Part shown: positions 17,852 through 26,605 of the stretch, piece by piece
Position numbering within the stretch: position 1 is the first letter of the stretch
How the letters are laid out: each line of letters begins with the position of its first letter
Assembly (NCBI RefSeq): GCF_040645195.1
Contig: NZ_JBEYXW010000024.1
Location: 31,423 to 95,422, forward strand
Source of the DNA: Prauserella_A sp040645195
GTDB taxonomy: Bacteria > Actinomycetota > Actinomycetes > Mycobacteriales > Pseudonocardiaceae
Length of the DNA stretch: 64,000 nucleotides
Direction: 5' to 3'
The notes under the pieces: model-generated
The model's input: only the letters and a program-made list of their open reading frames with translations
Database searches by the model: none
What the model was told of the DNA's origin: nothing
Position numbers and translations under genes: made by a program

Positions 17852-18307
17852 ATGTCCGCACGCATCCCGCCATGGCTGCGCATGGCCTTCTACTGGGTCC
17901 TGGCCGCAGAGTTCTTCGTCGGCTTCGCCACCAAGTTCTGGCCGGGCCCGACGTTCTTTGGTCCTGCGTACTCGGTGAAATTCGTCGATTGGGGCTTTCC
18001 CGCCTGGTTCAGGTTCGTCGCAGGCGCCATCGAGCTGATCTGCGCGATCTTGCTGGTCATCCCACACAAACGGTTCAGATTCATCGGTGCCGCGGGTCTG
18101 GTCTTCCTCCTCACCGCCGCGGTCACCACGCACCTCATCGATGACGCGGCCCTGTACGAAGAGGTCTCGGCACCCATCCACCTGGTGATCATGACCATGG
18201 TCGCCCTGGCGAACTGGCCAGCCGACTGGAAAGACCTCATACACCCGCAGCGGGACAACCGCGCCGCGCCGGCAAGCGCACGAGGCGTTGAGCACAGCAC
18301 CCCTTGA
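17852..18307 (+). CDS. DoxX-family membrane protein
   Basis: A 151-residue protein with four hydrophobic helices (about residues 10-27, 57-73, 78-95 and 105-125) in the DoxX arrangement, including LAAEFFVGFATKFWPGP and FVAGAIELICAILLVIP. DoxX proteins are small membrane components linked to thiol or oxidative-stress handling; the exact role here is unknown. ATG 17852 has GGAGGA seven bases upstream. It is divergent from the ECF sigma gene with 151 bp between starts and is probably its regulatory target. Confidence 0.85.
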   Translation: MSARIPPWLRMAFYWVLAAEFFVGFATKFWPGPTFFGPAYSVKFVDWGFPAWFRFVAGAIELICAILLVIPHKRFRFIGAAGLVFLLTAAVTTHLIDDAALYEEVSAPIHLVIMTMVALANWPADWKDLIHPQRDNRAAPASARGVEHSTP

Positions 18308-18622
18308 TTGGCGCCATCGATTAAGCGTGACGGGGCGAACCCGCCCGGAGGTGGCGTCCACGGCGTTGCTGAGTCGGCCATGGAGACGTTCGCACCCGTG
18401 GTGGGGGCGCTGCGCGGCCAGTGACGGCCCCGTCAGAGGGGCGCTGGCGGCTGGACTAGACTGTGCGGGTTGTCTCGGCGAGGCGGGCTGGACTTGCAAC
18501 ACCCGGACCCGACGTGATCGACGCGGCGGCTTGAGTAGCCACCCGTGTTCGTGCACGCCTGGAACTCGCCGCCGGACAGCCGCCAGCAACACAGCAGACC
18601 CCACCGCAAGGAGTGCATCCCC
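18308..18622 (+). promoter_or_regulatory. Promoter and GC-rich leader region of rplY
   Basis: A 315-bp gene-free stretch. A -10-like TAGACT is at 18457-18462, about 160 nt ahead of the rplY start; no good -35 is evident. The 160-nt leader is GC-rich with several short complementary tracts (for example CGGGTTGTC against the following GC runs), so a structured 5' leader is possible, but I could not fit it to a named RNA family. Upstream of 18457 I see nothing coding. AAGGAG at 18608-18613 is the ribosome binding site. Confidence 0.4.
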
Positions 18623-19261
18623 GTGTCCGAGGTACGTCTGACGGTCGAACCACGCACCGAGTTCGGCAAGGGCGCGGCCCGCCGCACCCGTCGTTCCGGC
18701 AAGATCCCTGCGGTGCTGTACGGCCACGGCGTCGACCCGCGGCACCTGGCACTGCCGGCCCTCGAGTTCGCCCGCGTGATCCGCGACAACGGCCAGAACG
18801 CCGTGCTGACGCTGGACGTCGCCGGCGCCAACGGCTCGGAGAAGGGCACCGAGCTGGCGCTGACCAAGACGGTGACCTTCCACCCGCTCAGGAACTACAT
18901 CGAGCACGTCGACCTGCTCGTGGTGCGCCGTGGCGAGAAGGTCACGGTCGACGTGCCGGTCGTGCTGACCGGCGACGCCGCCCCCGGCACCCTGGTGCAC
19001 CAGGATCTGGACACCATCCAGGTCGAGGTCGAGGCGCTGCACATCCCGGACCAGTTCGAGGTCTCGGTCGAGGACGTCGCGGCAGGCACCCAGATCCTCG
19101 CCTCGCAGATCGCGCTGCCCAGCGGCGCGACCCTCGTGACCGACGCCGACGCCATGGTGGTGGCCGTCAATGAGGCGCCGTCCGAGGCAGCCATGGAGGC
19201 CGGTGTCGACACCGAGGGCGCCGGTGTGGTTCAGGACCAGTCGGCCGGCGAGGGCGAGTAG
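18623..19261 (+). CDS. rplY: 50S ribosomal protein L25/general stress protein Ctc
   Basis: A 212-residue long-form L25 that binds 5S rRNA. The N-terminal L25 domain (about residues 1-93) begins VSEVRLTVEPRTEFGKGAAR and contains RRSGKIPAVLYGHG and HPLRNYIEHVDLLVV. A C-terminal TL5/Ctc beta domain (about 95-185) and an acidic Ala-rich tail follow. GTG 18623 is chosen because AAGGAG lies nine bases upstream; the frame stays open for 26 more codons upstream but without family similarity. The pth gene follows after 9 bp, the standard rplY-pth pair. Confidence 0.95.
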   Translation: MSEVRLTVEPRTEFGKGAARRTRRSGKIPAVLYGHGVDPRHLALPALEFARVIRDNGQNAVLTLDVAGANGSEKGTELALTKTVTFHPLRNYIEHVDLLVVRRGEKVTVDVPVVLTGDAAPGTLVHQDLDTIQVEVEALHIPDQFEVSVEDVAAGTQILASQIALPSGATLVTDADAMVVAVNEAPSEAAMEAGVDTEGAGVVQDQSAGEGE

Positions 19262-19270
19262 GCACCTCCC

Positions 19271-19864
19271 GTGGAGCACGATCTGCCGGGTGCCGGCGAG
19301 CTGGTGTTGCTCGTCGGCCTCGGCAATCCGGGGCCCCGCTACGCGGGCAACCGGCACAACGTCGGGTTCCTCGTTCTCGACGAGCTCGCCGGACGCATCG
19401 GCGGGAAGTTCAAGGCGCACAAAGGTGGCGCCGAAGTACTCGAAGGGCACCTCGGCGGGCGCAAGGTCGTGCTCGCCAAGCCGCGCTCGTTCATGAACCT
19501 CTCCGGCGGCCCGGTCGCCGGTACCGCACGGTTCTACAAGATCCCCCCGAGCGGCATCGTCGTCGTGCACGACGAACTGGACATCCCCTACGGGGCACTC
19601 CGGCTCAAGCTCGGCGGCGGCGACAACGGCCACAATGGACTGCGCTCCATCACGAAGTCGTTGGGCACCAAGGACTACTACCGGGTCCGGTTCGGCGTCG
19701 GCCGCCCGCCCGGTCGGATGGATCCCGCGGACTTCGTCCTCAAGGACTTCGCCACCGTCGAGCGCCGCGAACTGGCGCTGAACCTCGACCGGTGCGCGGA
19801 CGCCGTCGAGGAACTGATCTCCCACGGCCTGACCGCGGCACAGAACATCTTCCACGCCAGCTGA
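19271..19864 (+). CDS. pth: Peptidyl-tRNA hydrolase
   Basis: A 197-residue enzyme that releases peptides from prematurely dissociated peptidyl-tRNA. Family motifs are complete: LLVGLGNPGPRYAGNRHNVGF with catalytic His (about residue 30), PRSFMNLSGGPV with the substrate-binding Asn, VVHDELDIPYGALRLK with the catalytic Asp, and GGDNGHNGLRSI. The GTG at 19271 starts 9 bp after rplY and gives a short N-terminal extension before the conserved strand. Confidence 0.96.
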   Translation: MEHDLPGAGELVLLVGLGNPGPRYAGNRHNVGFLVLDELAGRIGGKFKAHKGGAEVLEGHLGGRKVVLAKPRSFMNLSGGPVAGTARFYKIPPSGIVVVHDELDIPYGALRLKLGGGDNGHNGLRSITKSLGTKDYYRVRFGVGRPPGRMDPADFVLKDFATVERRELALNLDRCADAVEELISHGLTAAQNIFHAS

Positions 19865-20019
19865 CGCCTAGCTCTGCGTGATCAATCCCTCACTCGATGG
19901 CGTTTTCCAACGCCCCTGTTCGAGTCGACGACCCTCTCCGAGCCTTCCCGGAGTCCCTGCCAGCGGCTAGGACGGAATACGGGATGAGTGCCGAACGAGC
20001 CGAACCCAGGAGAGGCCCC

Positions 20020-20346
20020 ATGTCGTTCACGGCTGAAGACGTACGCACGATCGCTTTCAGCAATGCTCCTATTGGCCGCCGAGGCTACGCCAAGCACGAG
20101 GTCGACGACTTCGTGCAGCGGATCGCGAAGACCCTCTCCAACGAAGACGACCTGACCGCCGCCGAGGTGCACCACGTCCAGTTCGGGCGCCCGCAGATCG
20201 GCAAGCGTGGTTACGACGAGCGTCAGGTCGACGACTTCCTCGACCAGGTCGAGGAAACGCTGGTCAGCCGCAGCGGCGTGCAGCCACACCGCGTGCCGGC
20301 AGCCCGGGAGTCCTCCCCTGTCATCGAGCACGCCCAGGATCGCTAA
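20020..20346 (+). CDS. Mini-DivIVA protein A (two DivI1A repeats)
   Basis: A 108-residue protein with two copies of the short DivIVA N-terminal module. Repeat 1 (about residues 2-36) contains GRRGYAKHEVDDFVQRI; repeat 2 (about 40-75) contains GKRGYDERQVDDFLDQV. In full-length DivIVA/Wag31 this module binds curved membrane at poles and septa; here the long coiled coil that normally follows is missing. ATG 20020 is preceded by GGAGAGG. The frame is open back to an ATG at 19897 whose first residues, MAFSNAPV, echo AFSNAPI inside repeat 1, possibly a decayed extra copy. It is directly abutted by a paralogue. Confidence 0.82.
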   Translation: MSFTAEDVRTIAFSNAPIGRRGYAKHEVDDFVQRIAKTLSNEDDLTAAEVHHVQFGRPQIGKRGYDERQVDDFLDQVEETLVSRSGVQPHRVPAARESSPVIEHAQDR

Positions 20347-20697
20347 ATGGCTGTAACGCCCGAGGACGTGCACGACATCCGCTTCCCGGATGCGCCGTTC
20401 GGGACGCGCGGCTACAACGAGGCGCAGGTGGACGCCTTCCTCGACCGGATCGCCGCGACTCTGGACGGGGAGGACGACGTGAGCGCGGCCGAGGTGCACA
20501 ACGTCGCCTTCAACCTCACGCCGCTGGGCAAGCGCGGTGGCTACGACCAGGCGGCTGTCGACACCTTCCTGCGCGCTGTCGAGAGCACACTGGCCGCGAA
20601 GGCGGGCGCCGTGCTGAGCGGCCCCTACGTCGCCCCCGCGCTGGAGCACAGCCACGCACGCAAACCGTTGTGGCGCCGGGGCCGGTCAGTTCGCTGA
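20347..20697 (+). CDS. Mini-DivIVA protein B (two DivI1A repeats)
   Basis: A 116-residue paralogue of the preceding gene. It starts on the base after that gene's TAA. Repeat 1 (about residues 3-37) contains GTRGYNEAQVDAFLDRI and repeat 2 (about 41-77) contains GKRGGYDQAAVDTFLRAV, with an extra Gly in the GY motif. The tail is basic (RKPLWRRGRSVR). The coupled arrangement suggests the two proteins are made together and may hetero-oligomerise; that is inference. The stop codon lies within the 3' terminator hairpin. Confidence 0.82.
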   Translation: MAVTPEDVHDIRFPDAPFGTRGYNEAQVDAFLDRIAATLDGEDDVSAAEVHNVAFNLTPLGKRGGYDQAAVDTFLRAVESTLAAKAGAVLSGPYVAPALEHSHARKPLWRRGRSVR

Positions 20698-20706
20698 CCG
20701 GCCCCG
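20677..20706. terminator. Bidirectional terminator with TTCG loop
   Basis: A 13-bp perfect stem (20677-20689 with 20694-20706) capped by the stable tetraloop TTCG. It lies between the convergent mini-DivIVA B gene and the FAAL-like ligase gene and overlaps the last codons of the former. It can act on both strands. Confidence 0.85.
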
Positions 20707-20716
20707 GTTGCCGTTG

Positions 20717-22402
20717 TCAGGCGCCGGCGTCGATCTGCTCGCGGAACTGGACAGCCGTCGCGGCGCGCTTCACCTTGCCGGACGGCGTCTTCGGCAGACT
20801 GCCCGCCGGCAGCACGACCACCGCGTACGGGCGCGCATCGACGGCGTCACGCACCCGTGCGGCAACTTCCTTGGCCAGCCGGCGTTCCTCCTCGGCGTCA
20901 CCGGCCAGTTTGGACTCCAGCACCACGGCGAACCGCTCCCGCCGGGTGCCGGCGTCGATGCGGACCGCGACCGCATTGCCGGCGCGCACACCCGCCACCG
21001 CCGTGGCGGCACGTTCGATGTCGGTCGGGTAGACGTTGCGGCCCCCGAGGATGATGACGTCCTTACTGCGCCCGCAGATGACGATCTGGCCGCCGTCGAC
21101 GAGGTAGCCGAGGTCGCCGGTGGCGAACCAGCCGCCTGCGTCCTGGGTGGCAGCGGGGCCGTTCATGGTGAGGTAGCCCGGCGAGACGGCTTCGCCGCGC
21201 AGGCGGATCTCGCCGACCTGTCGCTCACCGAGTACAGTGCCGTGCTCGTCCACGATCTGCGCTTCGAGACCGTCCAGCGGCTTGCCGAGCACCGCGAAGC
21301 CACGCACGGCATCGGTGCCGCGGCGCGGATCGCCCTCCGGCACCGGCACGGCACGGTTGTCACCCTCCAGCGGCCGCGCTTCGATGACGTCCACGGTGAG
21401 CCCGGTGAACAGCGGCGCGAACGACACGGCGAGGGTGGCCTCGGCCAGCCCGTAGGCGGGGAAGACGCATTCGGCAGGCATCTTGAACCGGGCACCGGCG
21501 TCGCTGAAGGTCCGCACCGCCGTGGCGTCGATCGGCTCGGCGCCGTTGAGCGCGATGCGCAGAGTGGACAGGTCGTAGGCGCCGTCGTCCTCGATACGAG
21601 CCAGGCGCCTGCCGACAATGGCGTAGGCGAAGTTGGGTGCGGCCGTGACCGTGCCCTGATAGCGGCTGATGAGCTCAGGCCAGACGAGCGGGCCACTGAG
21701 GAACTCGACCGGGGTGATCTTGACGAGCTCGACGCCGAACGTCATGGGCAGCGTCAGGAAGCCGACCATGCCCATGTCGTGAAAGGTGGGCAGCCACGAG
21801 ACCATGACATCGCGCTCGAAGTCGAGCTCGGCGCGATCGACCATGGCCTTGATGTTGGAGTACAGGTTGCCGTGAGTGATCCGCACGGCCTTGGGATCGG
21901 CGGTCGAGCCACTGGTGAGCTGCAGCAGCGCGAGGGCTTCCTCGCTGACCGGCACGGCCTCGCCGAGCGGCTCCGCGCCGAGGAGGTCGTCGATCGTGCG
22001 GTAGTCGATGCCGTGCTCGGTGAGCACCGGGGCGAGCTGGTCGAACGGCTCACCAAGCAGCACCAGCCTGGAGCCGATCATGTCGAGCACCGTGAGGGTG
22101 TCACCGGCCCACTGACCGAGATCGGTGCGCAGCGTCGGCTGATGCAGCATCGTGACGCTGCCCCCGGCGAGCCAGGTGCCCTGCACGGTCGGCGCGATCA
22201 GGTCGGGTGCGGCCGCGAGCACGGCGACGGCGCTGCCCGGTTCCAGCCCGGCTGCCACGAGCCCACCCGCCACTCGCCGCGCACGCTCATGCACCTCGGA
22301 CCACGTTCTGCGGACGGGTTCACGGGGCTCCCCAGTGACCATGCCGCGCTGCCGACCACCCGCGTTCGCGGTGGCGACCATCGTCTCCACGAACCGACTC
22401 AT
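20717..22402 (-). CDS. Fatty acyl-AMP ligase-like enzyme (Pks16/FadD type)
   Basis: A 561-residue adenylate-forming enzyme. AMP-binding motifs include LLQLTSGSTADPKAVRITH (P-loop-like, about residue 180), SWLPTFHDMGMVGF and APNFAYAIV, which are hallmarks of FAAL-type ligases, FPAYGLAEATLAVSF, and the A8/A10 region GRSKDVIILGGRNVYPTDIE and LPKTPSGKVKRAA with the catalytic Lys. It activates a fatty acid as acyl-AMP; the acceptor (ACP or CoA) is not evident. It occupies the place of pks16 between pth and ispE in mycobacteria. It probably belongs to the minus-strand unit that includes the ABC-F and ispE genes. Confidence 0.88.
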   Translation of the reverse strand: MSRFVETMVATANAGGRQRGMVTGEPREPVRRTWSEVHERARRVAGGLVAAGLEPGSAVAVLAAAPDLIAPTVQGTWLAGGSVTMLHQPTLRTDLGQWAGDTLTVLDMIGSRLVLLGEPFDQLAPVLTEHGIDYRTIDDLLGAEPLGEAVPVSEEALALLQLTSGSTADPKAVRITHGNLYSNIKAMVDRAELDFERDVMVSWLPTFHDMGMVGFLTLPMTFGVELVKITPVEFLSGPLVWPELISRYQGTVTAAPNFAYAIVGRRLARIEDDGAYDLSTLRIALNGAEPIDATAVRTFSDAGARFKMPAECVFPAYGLAEATLAVSFAPLFTGLTVDVIEARPLEGDNRAVPVPEGDPRRGTDAVRGFAVLGKPLDGLEAQIVDEHGTVLGERQVGEIRLRGEAVSPGYLTMNGPAATQDAGGWFATGDLGYLVDGGQIVICGRSKDVIILGGRNVYPTDIERAATAVAGVRAGNAVAVRIDAGTRRERFAVVLESKLAGDAEEERRLAKEVAARVRDAVDARPYAVVVLPAGSLPKTPSGKVKRAATAVQFREQIDAGA

Positions 22403-22430
22403 GAGCAGACCTTAGCTGTGCCCGTCCAGC

Positions 22431-24209
22431 TCATTCGACGGTCTCGGAGATCTCGAGCCATTTGGCCTCCACGTCGTCCTTCTCGACGAGCAGCGCCTTC
22501 AGCTCGGCATTGAGTTCCATCAGCCGGTCCGGGTCGGTCGCCGCCGCGGCGAGCGCATCGTGCAGCACGGCCTCCCGCTCGTGCAGGGTGTCGAGCCTGC
22601 GCTCCAGTTTGGCCAGTTCCTTCGCCGCCGCCCGCCACTGCGCCGCGGTGACCTTCGGCTGCCCGTTCGGCGAGTCCGGCTCCTGGCGCCTGTCGCCGGG
22701 AGCCGAGCTGTCCAGCTGCACGGCTCGGCGTTGGAGGTACTCGTCGATGCCGCCGGGCAGGTGAGTGATCGTGCCGTCGCCGAAGAGGGCGAGCACCGCA
22801 TCGCACACCCGCTCAACCAGGTAGCGGTCGTGCGAGACGACCACCAGCGTGCCCGGCCACGAGTCGAGCAGGTCCTCCAGCTGCTGCAGGGTGTCGATGT
22901 CGAGGTCGTTGGTCGGCTCGTCGAGCAGCAGCACGTTCGGCTCCGCCATCAACAGCCGCACCAGCTGCAGGCGGCGCCGCTCGCCGCCGGAGAGATCGGC
23001 CACGGGTGTCCACTGCCGCGCGGGCGGGAAGCCGAGCCGTTCGGCGAGCTGCGACGCGCTCAGCTCGTACTTGCCGAGCGTGACCCGAGCCGCGACTTCC
23101 TCAACGGCCTGCAGCACCCGCAGGTCCCCCGGCAGGTCGTCCAGCTCCTGCCGCAGATGCGCGAGGCGGACCGTCTTGCCTTCGATCCGCCTGCCCGTCG
23201 CCGGCTGCGAATCGCCGGCCAGCAGGCGCAGCAGGCTCGTCTTGCCGGAGCCGTTGACGCCGACGAGCCCGATCCGGTCCCCTGGTCCGATCCGCCACGT
23301 CAGGTGGTCCAGCAGCGTGCGCTCCCCCACCGACAGCGAGACGTCCTCGAGCTCCAGCACGGTCTTGCCGAGACGGCGCTTGGCGAAGGCGAGCAGTTCG
23401 ACGCCGTCGCGGGGCTCGGGCACGTCCGTGATCAGCGCCTCGGCGGCTTCGACGCGGTAGCGCGGCTTCGAGGTGCGGGCCCGCGCGCCCCGCTGCAGCC
23501 ACGCCAGTTCCTTGCGGGCGAGGTTGCGCCGCTTCTCCTCGGCGGTCGCGGCGAGCCGGGCCCGCTCGGCGCGGGCGTAGACCCAGTCCGCGTAACCGCC
23601 CTCGTACTGCTCGACCCTGCCGCCGACCACCTCCCACGTGCGGCCGCACACGGTGTCGAGGAACCACCGGTCGTGCGTGACGACGACCAGCGCGGTCTTG
23701 CGCGCGAGCAGGTGCTCGGCGAGCCAGCGGACACCTTCGACGTCGAGATGGTTGGTGGGCTCATCGAGCACAACGAGGTCGAGTTCGGCCACGAGCGCGG
23801 CGGCGAGTGCGACACGGCGACGCTCGCCACCGGACAGGGTCGCCGTCGGTGTCGCCAGGCCGATCGCGGCGATGCCCAGACCATCCACAATGGAACGAAC
23901 GCGGGCGTCGGCCGCCCATTCGTGCTCCGCTGCGTAGTCGGCGAGCACGACATCGCGCACCATGCTGCCCTCGGGCAGTGTGGTGCGCTGGGTGACCACA
24001 CGCAGCCGCAGATCACGAACGCGGCTGACCCGCCCCGAGTCCGGCGCGCCCAGCCCCGCGAGGACCTCCAGCAGCGTGGTCTTGCCACCGCCGTTGAGAC
24101 CGACGACGCCGATGCGATCGCCTTCACCGACGCCGAGCGAGACGTCGTCGAGCAGCATGCGCTCGCCGTAGGACTTGCTGACGGACTCGACATTGACCAG
24201 GTTGGCCAT
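22431..24209 (-). CDS. ABC-F family ATPase (Uup/EttA-like translation factor)
   Basis: A 592-residue soluble tandem ATPase without membrane domains. ABC1 has GLNGGGKTT, LSGGERRRVALAAAL and LVVLDEPTNHLDVEG; ABC2 has GVNGSGKTS, LSGGERRRLQLVRLL and VLLLDEPTNDLDIDT. The inter-domain linker is charged (KELAWLQRGARARTSKPRYR) and a C-terminal coiled coil spans about 520-590 (LAKLERRLDTLHEREAVLHD), as in Uup. ABC-F proteins act at the ribosome in translation control or antibiotic protection. ATG 24209 is preferred; GGGAAGG about eleven bases upstream serves it, whereas the GTG at 24230 overlaps that site. It lies 27 bp downstream of ispE. Confidence 0.93.
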   Translation of the reverse strand: MANLVNVESVSKSYGERMLLDDVSLGVGEGDRIGVVGLNGGGKTTLLEVLAGLGAPDSGRVSRVRDLRLRVVTQRTTLPEGSMVRDVVLADYAAEHEWAADARVRSIVDGLGIAAIGLATPTATLSGGERRRVALAAALVAELDLVVLDEPTNHLDVEGVRWLAEHLLARKTALVVVTHDRWFLDTVCGRTWEVVGGRVEQYEGGYADWVYARAERARLAATAEEKRRNLARKELAWLQRGARARTSKPRYRVEAAEALITDVPEPRDGVELLAFAKRRLGKTVLELEDVSLSVGERTLLDHLTWRIGPGDRIGLVGVNGSGKTSLLRLLAGDSQPATGRRIEGKTVRLAHLRQELDDLPGDLRVLQAVEEVAARVTLGKYELSASQLAERLGFPPARQWTPVADLSGGERRRLQLVRLLMAEPNVLLLDEPTNDLDIDTLQQLEDLLDSWPGTLVVVSHDRYLVERVCDAVLALFGDGTITHLPGGIDEYLQRRAVQLDSSAPGDRRQEPDSPNGQPKVTAAQWRAAAKELAKLERRLDTLHEREAVLHDALAAAATDPDRLMELNAELKALLVEKDDVEAKWLEISETVE

Positions 24210-24236
24210 CCGTTCGGTAACCCTTCCCACGATGAG

Positions 24237-25205
24237 TTATGCGTGCACTTGCGGCGGCACCGGACGCCGCGGCGCGTCGTCACCGCCGACGACGCGCGCA
24301 CCCGGTACCGGTCCGTGCGCGACCCGGACCGTACGGCACACGCCGGCGCCGGCCAGCTCGGCCGCCACCCTCAGCGCCGATTCGGCGTCCTCGCACAGGA
24401 ACGCGCAGGTGGGGCCGGAGCCGGACACGGTACCCGCCAGCGCACCGGCATTCACCCCAGCGCGCAGGGTGCGCCGCAGCCCAGGGCGCAGCGAGACCGC
24501 CGCCGCCTGCAGGTCGTTGCCGAGCAGGAGCGCCAGCTGACGCGGGTCACCGGAGGACAGCGCCTCGACCACCGGGGTATGCGAGCCGATACGGGGCGGG
24601 TCACCCGCGGCGCGGAGCCGGTCGAGCTCGGTGTAGACCCGCGGCGTCGACAGGCCGCGCTCATCGAACGCGAGCACCCAGTGGAAGGTGTGCCGGCACA
24701 GCACCGGCACCAGCTCCTCGCCGCGACCGGTCCCCAGCGCTGTGCCGCCGTAGAGGGCGAACGGAACATCGCTGCCGAGTGTGGCTGCGATGTGGGCGAG
24801 CTCGTCACGTCCGCTCTCGAGCTTCCACAGTGAGCTGAGCCCGACGAGCGTGGCGGCCGCATCGGCACTGCCGCCTGCCATTCCGCCCGCTACCGGGATG
24901 CCCTTGCGCAGCACCACGCGGACCTTCTCCGTGTCCGGAGTACGGCCGACGTGCGCCGCAAGTGCGAGCACGGCACGCCAGGCGAGGTTGCCCTCGTCGG
25001 TCGGCACGGTTTTGGCTCCCTCGCCGTGGACCTCGACGCCGGACTCCTCGGCAATGGCGACGGTGACCTCGTCGGTGAGTGAAAGCGCTTGGAAGATCGT
25101 GGACAGCTCGTGGTAGCCGTCCTTGCGTGCCTCGCCGACCGAGAGGTGCAGGTTGATCTTGCTGGGCACCTTCACGGTGACGGGCGGGGGAACGACGGCT
25201 AGCAC
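24237..25205 (-). CDS. ispE: 4-diphosphocytidyl-2-C-methyl-D-erythritol kinase
   Basis: A 322-residue GHMP-family kinase of the MEP pathway, phosphorylating CDP-methylerythritol on the way to isopentenyl diphosphate. It has the N-terminal substrate motif VPSKINLHLSVG, GYHELSTIFQALSL, the ATP-binding loop IPVAGGMAGGSADAAATL (about residue 104) and the C-terminal GHMP motif GTVSGSGPTCAFL. GTG 25205 gives a short hydrophobic lead. The gene sits between the MetN-like ATPase and ABC-F genes on the minus strand. The 218 bp between ispE and the ATPase gene hold nothing recognisable. Confidence 0.95.
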   Translation of the reverse strand: MLAVVPPPVTVKVPSKINLHLSVGEARKDGYHELSTIFQALSLTDEVTVAIAEESGVEVHGEGAKTVPTDEGNLAWRAVLALAAHVGRTPDTEKVRVVLRKGIPVAGGMAGGSADAAATLVGLSSLWKLESGRDELAHIAATLGSDVPFALYGGTALGTGRGEELVPVLCRHTFHWVLAFDERGLSTPRVYTELDRLRAAGDPPRIGSHTPVVEALSSGDPRQLALLLGNDLQAAAVSLRPGLRRTLRAGVNAGALAGTVSGSGPTCAFLCEDAESALRVAAELAGAGVCRTVRVAHGPVPGARVVGGDDAPRRPVPPQVHA

Positions 25206-25423
25206 GCGTCAAGCGTACTTGGCGTGCTCAGCCGGGCGGCGCGACCAGCTCTAACGCCACAGCGAGCGCCACCTCGGGCAGGGCACGCCTCGGCGCCGGA
25301 CTACTGATCCAACGCCAGACAGCTTCTCAAGCGGCGTAGCCGCATTTTCGCCACCTACACAACCTGCACCGCCGCGGGTTCCGCCACCCGCACCGCTCCC
25401 CAGATGACCAACAGCCTCTTCAG

Positions 25424-26434
25424 TCAGGCGGCGACGTTGCGGAGGCCGTAGAGGGTGTGGGTGACGTGGCCACCGCGCTCGACGATCCAGGCCAGCGCGG
25501 CATCGGCCCGCTGACCGCGGACACCGAGCCGGAACCGCGCCACCGGTGTGTCGCCGACGCGGGTGAGCCCGCCGCCGATGGTGGCCAGCTCGACGTCGAA
25601 GCGGCCGGCCGCCTCGGGCAGCAGCGCACCAACGGCCGCGAAACCGATCAGCACCACGTCGACGGCGACGTCGTACTGCGCTGCCTGCGCTCGCGACGTC
25701 TCGATCGAGGGCAGCAGCTCGTTGGCGATCCGGCTGCCTGCCTTGCCGAGCAGCCCCAGCACGTTGCCGCTCTCCACGACCCGCCCCTGATCGAGGAGGG
25801 CGACGTCGTCGCAGACGCGCCGCGCCACCCCGGCATCGGGCGTCGTGACGACCACGGTGGCGCCCAGCTCGGCGCGTGCGCGGTCCAGCACTGCCAGTAC
25901 CGAACCGGACTCCTCGGCGGTCACGCCGTTCGTCGGGTCATCGGCGAGCAGCACGGCAGGGCCCCCGACGAGTGCCCTCGCGAGGGCGACCCGGCGCCGC
26001 TGGCCCGAGGTCAGCTCGTTGGGCAGCTGTCCGGCGCGCCGGGACAGGCCGATCAGGTCGAGCAGGGATGCCACGCGCTGGCGCCGCTGCGGGCCATCGA
26101 CACCGAGCAGCTCCAGCGGCGCGGCGACGTTACCGGCGACCGTCCGCTCCGGCTGCAGGCGCGGGTCGAGCACGGCGAGCTGGCGGCGGGTGTCGCGCAG
26201 CTTGCGGCCATCCAGGGTGGCGGTGTTGAGGCCGTCGAACCGCACGACACCGCGGTCCGGCCGCTCCTGAAGTGCCACGCAGCGAGCGAGCGTCGACTTG
26301 CCGGAACCGGCCGGGCCGACGACCCCGTACAGCGAGCCCGCCTGCACCGCGAGGCTCACATCGCGCAGCGCGACGACCGGCGTACCGGTGTCGCTACTGG
26401 AAAATGACTTGCTGACATTTTCGACGGTGATCAC
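25424..26434 (-). CDS. Orphan MetN-like ATPase with NIL domain and degenerate catalytic motifs
   Basis: A 336-residue protein with an ABC ATPase domain (about 1-240) and a C-terminal methionine-binding NIL domain (about 250-330, VDVVLIGFAAVGALLPEAA), the layout of MetN. Walker A is intact (GPAGSGKST). The signature reads LTSGQRRRV instead of LSGGQ; the Walker B region reads VLLADDPTN, with Asp at the catalytic Glu position; the D-loop lacks its Asp; and the switch region VVVTTPDAGVA has Thr in place of His. No permease or binding-protein gene is adjacent. GTG 26434 has GGAG five bases upstream. A SAM-clan riboswitch candidate lies 170 bp upstream, supporting a methionine-linked role, possibly sensing rather than transport. 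Confidence 0.85.
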   Translation of the reverse strand: MITVENVSKSFSSSDTGTPVVALRDVSLAVQAGSLYGVVGPAGSGKSTLARCVALQERPDRGVVRFDGLNTATLDGRKLRDTRRQLAVLDPRLQPERTVAGNVAAPLELLGVDGPQRRQRVASLLDLIGLSRRAGQLPNELTSGQRRRVALARALVGGPAVLLADDPTNGVTAEESGSVLAVLDRARAELGATVVVTTPDAGVARRVCDDVALLDQGRVVESGNVLGLLGKAGSRIANELLPSIETSRAQAAQYDVAVDVVLIGFAAVGALLPEAAGRFDVELATIGGGLTRVGDTPVARFRLGVRGQRADAALAWIVERGGHVTHTLYGLRNVAA

Positions 26435-26605
26435 GAAAGCTCCAAGGCAGCTCAGCTCACAGCGACGGCCGCCAAGTCTGGGACGGTCGCTGGAGAAAGG
26501 CGAAGAGGAAGGAAGCGGATTGGGTCAGGCGATGGCGTTGGAGCTACGACACGCACTGACCGTGCGACGACCTTGATCGACGACGCGGCGCCTGGTGAGC
26601 ATTCG

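Noticed and set aside
17126..19855. 909-codon minus-strand open frame across the ECF, DoxX, rplY and pth genes
   Set aside because: It is antisense to well-recognised genes on both sides and its translation is low-complexity; a GC-bias artefact.
19897..20019. N-terminal extension of mini-DivIVA A from the ATG at 19897
   Set aside because: A strong GGAGAGG site serves the ATG at 20020; apart from the AFSNAP echo the extension has no DivIVA similarity.
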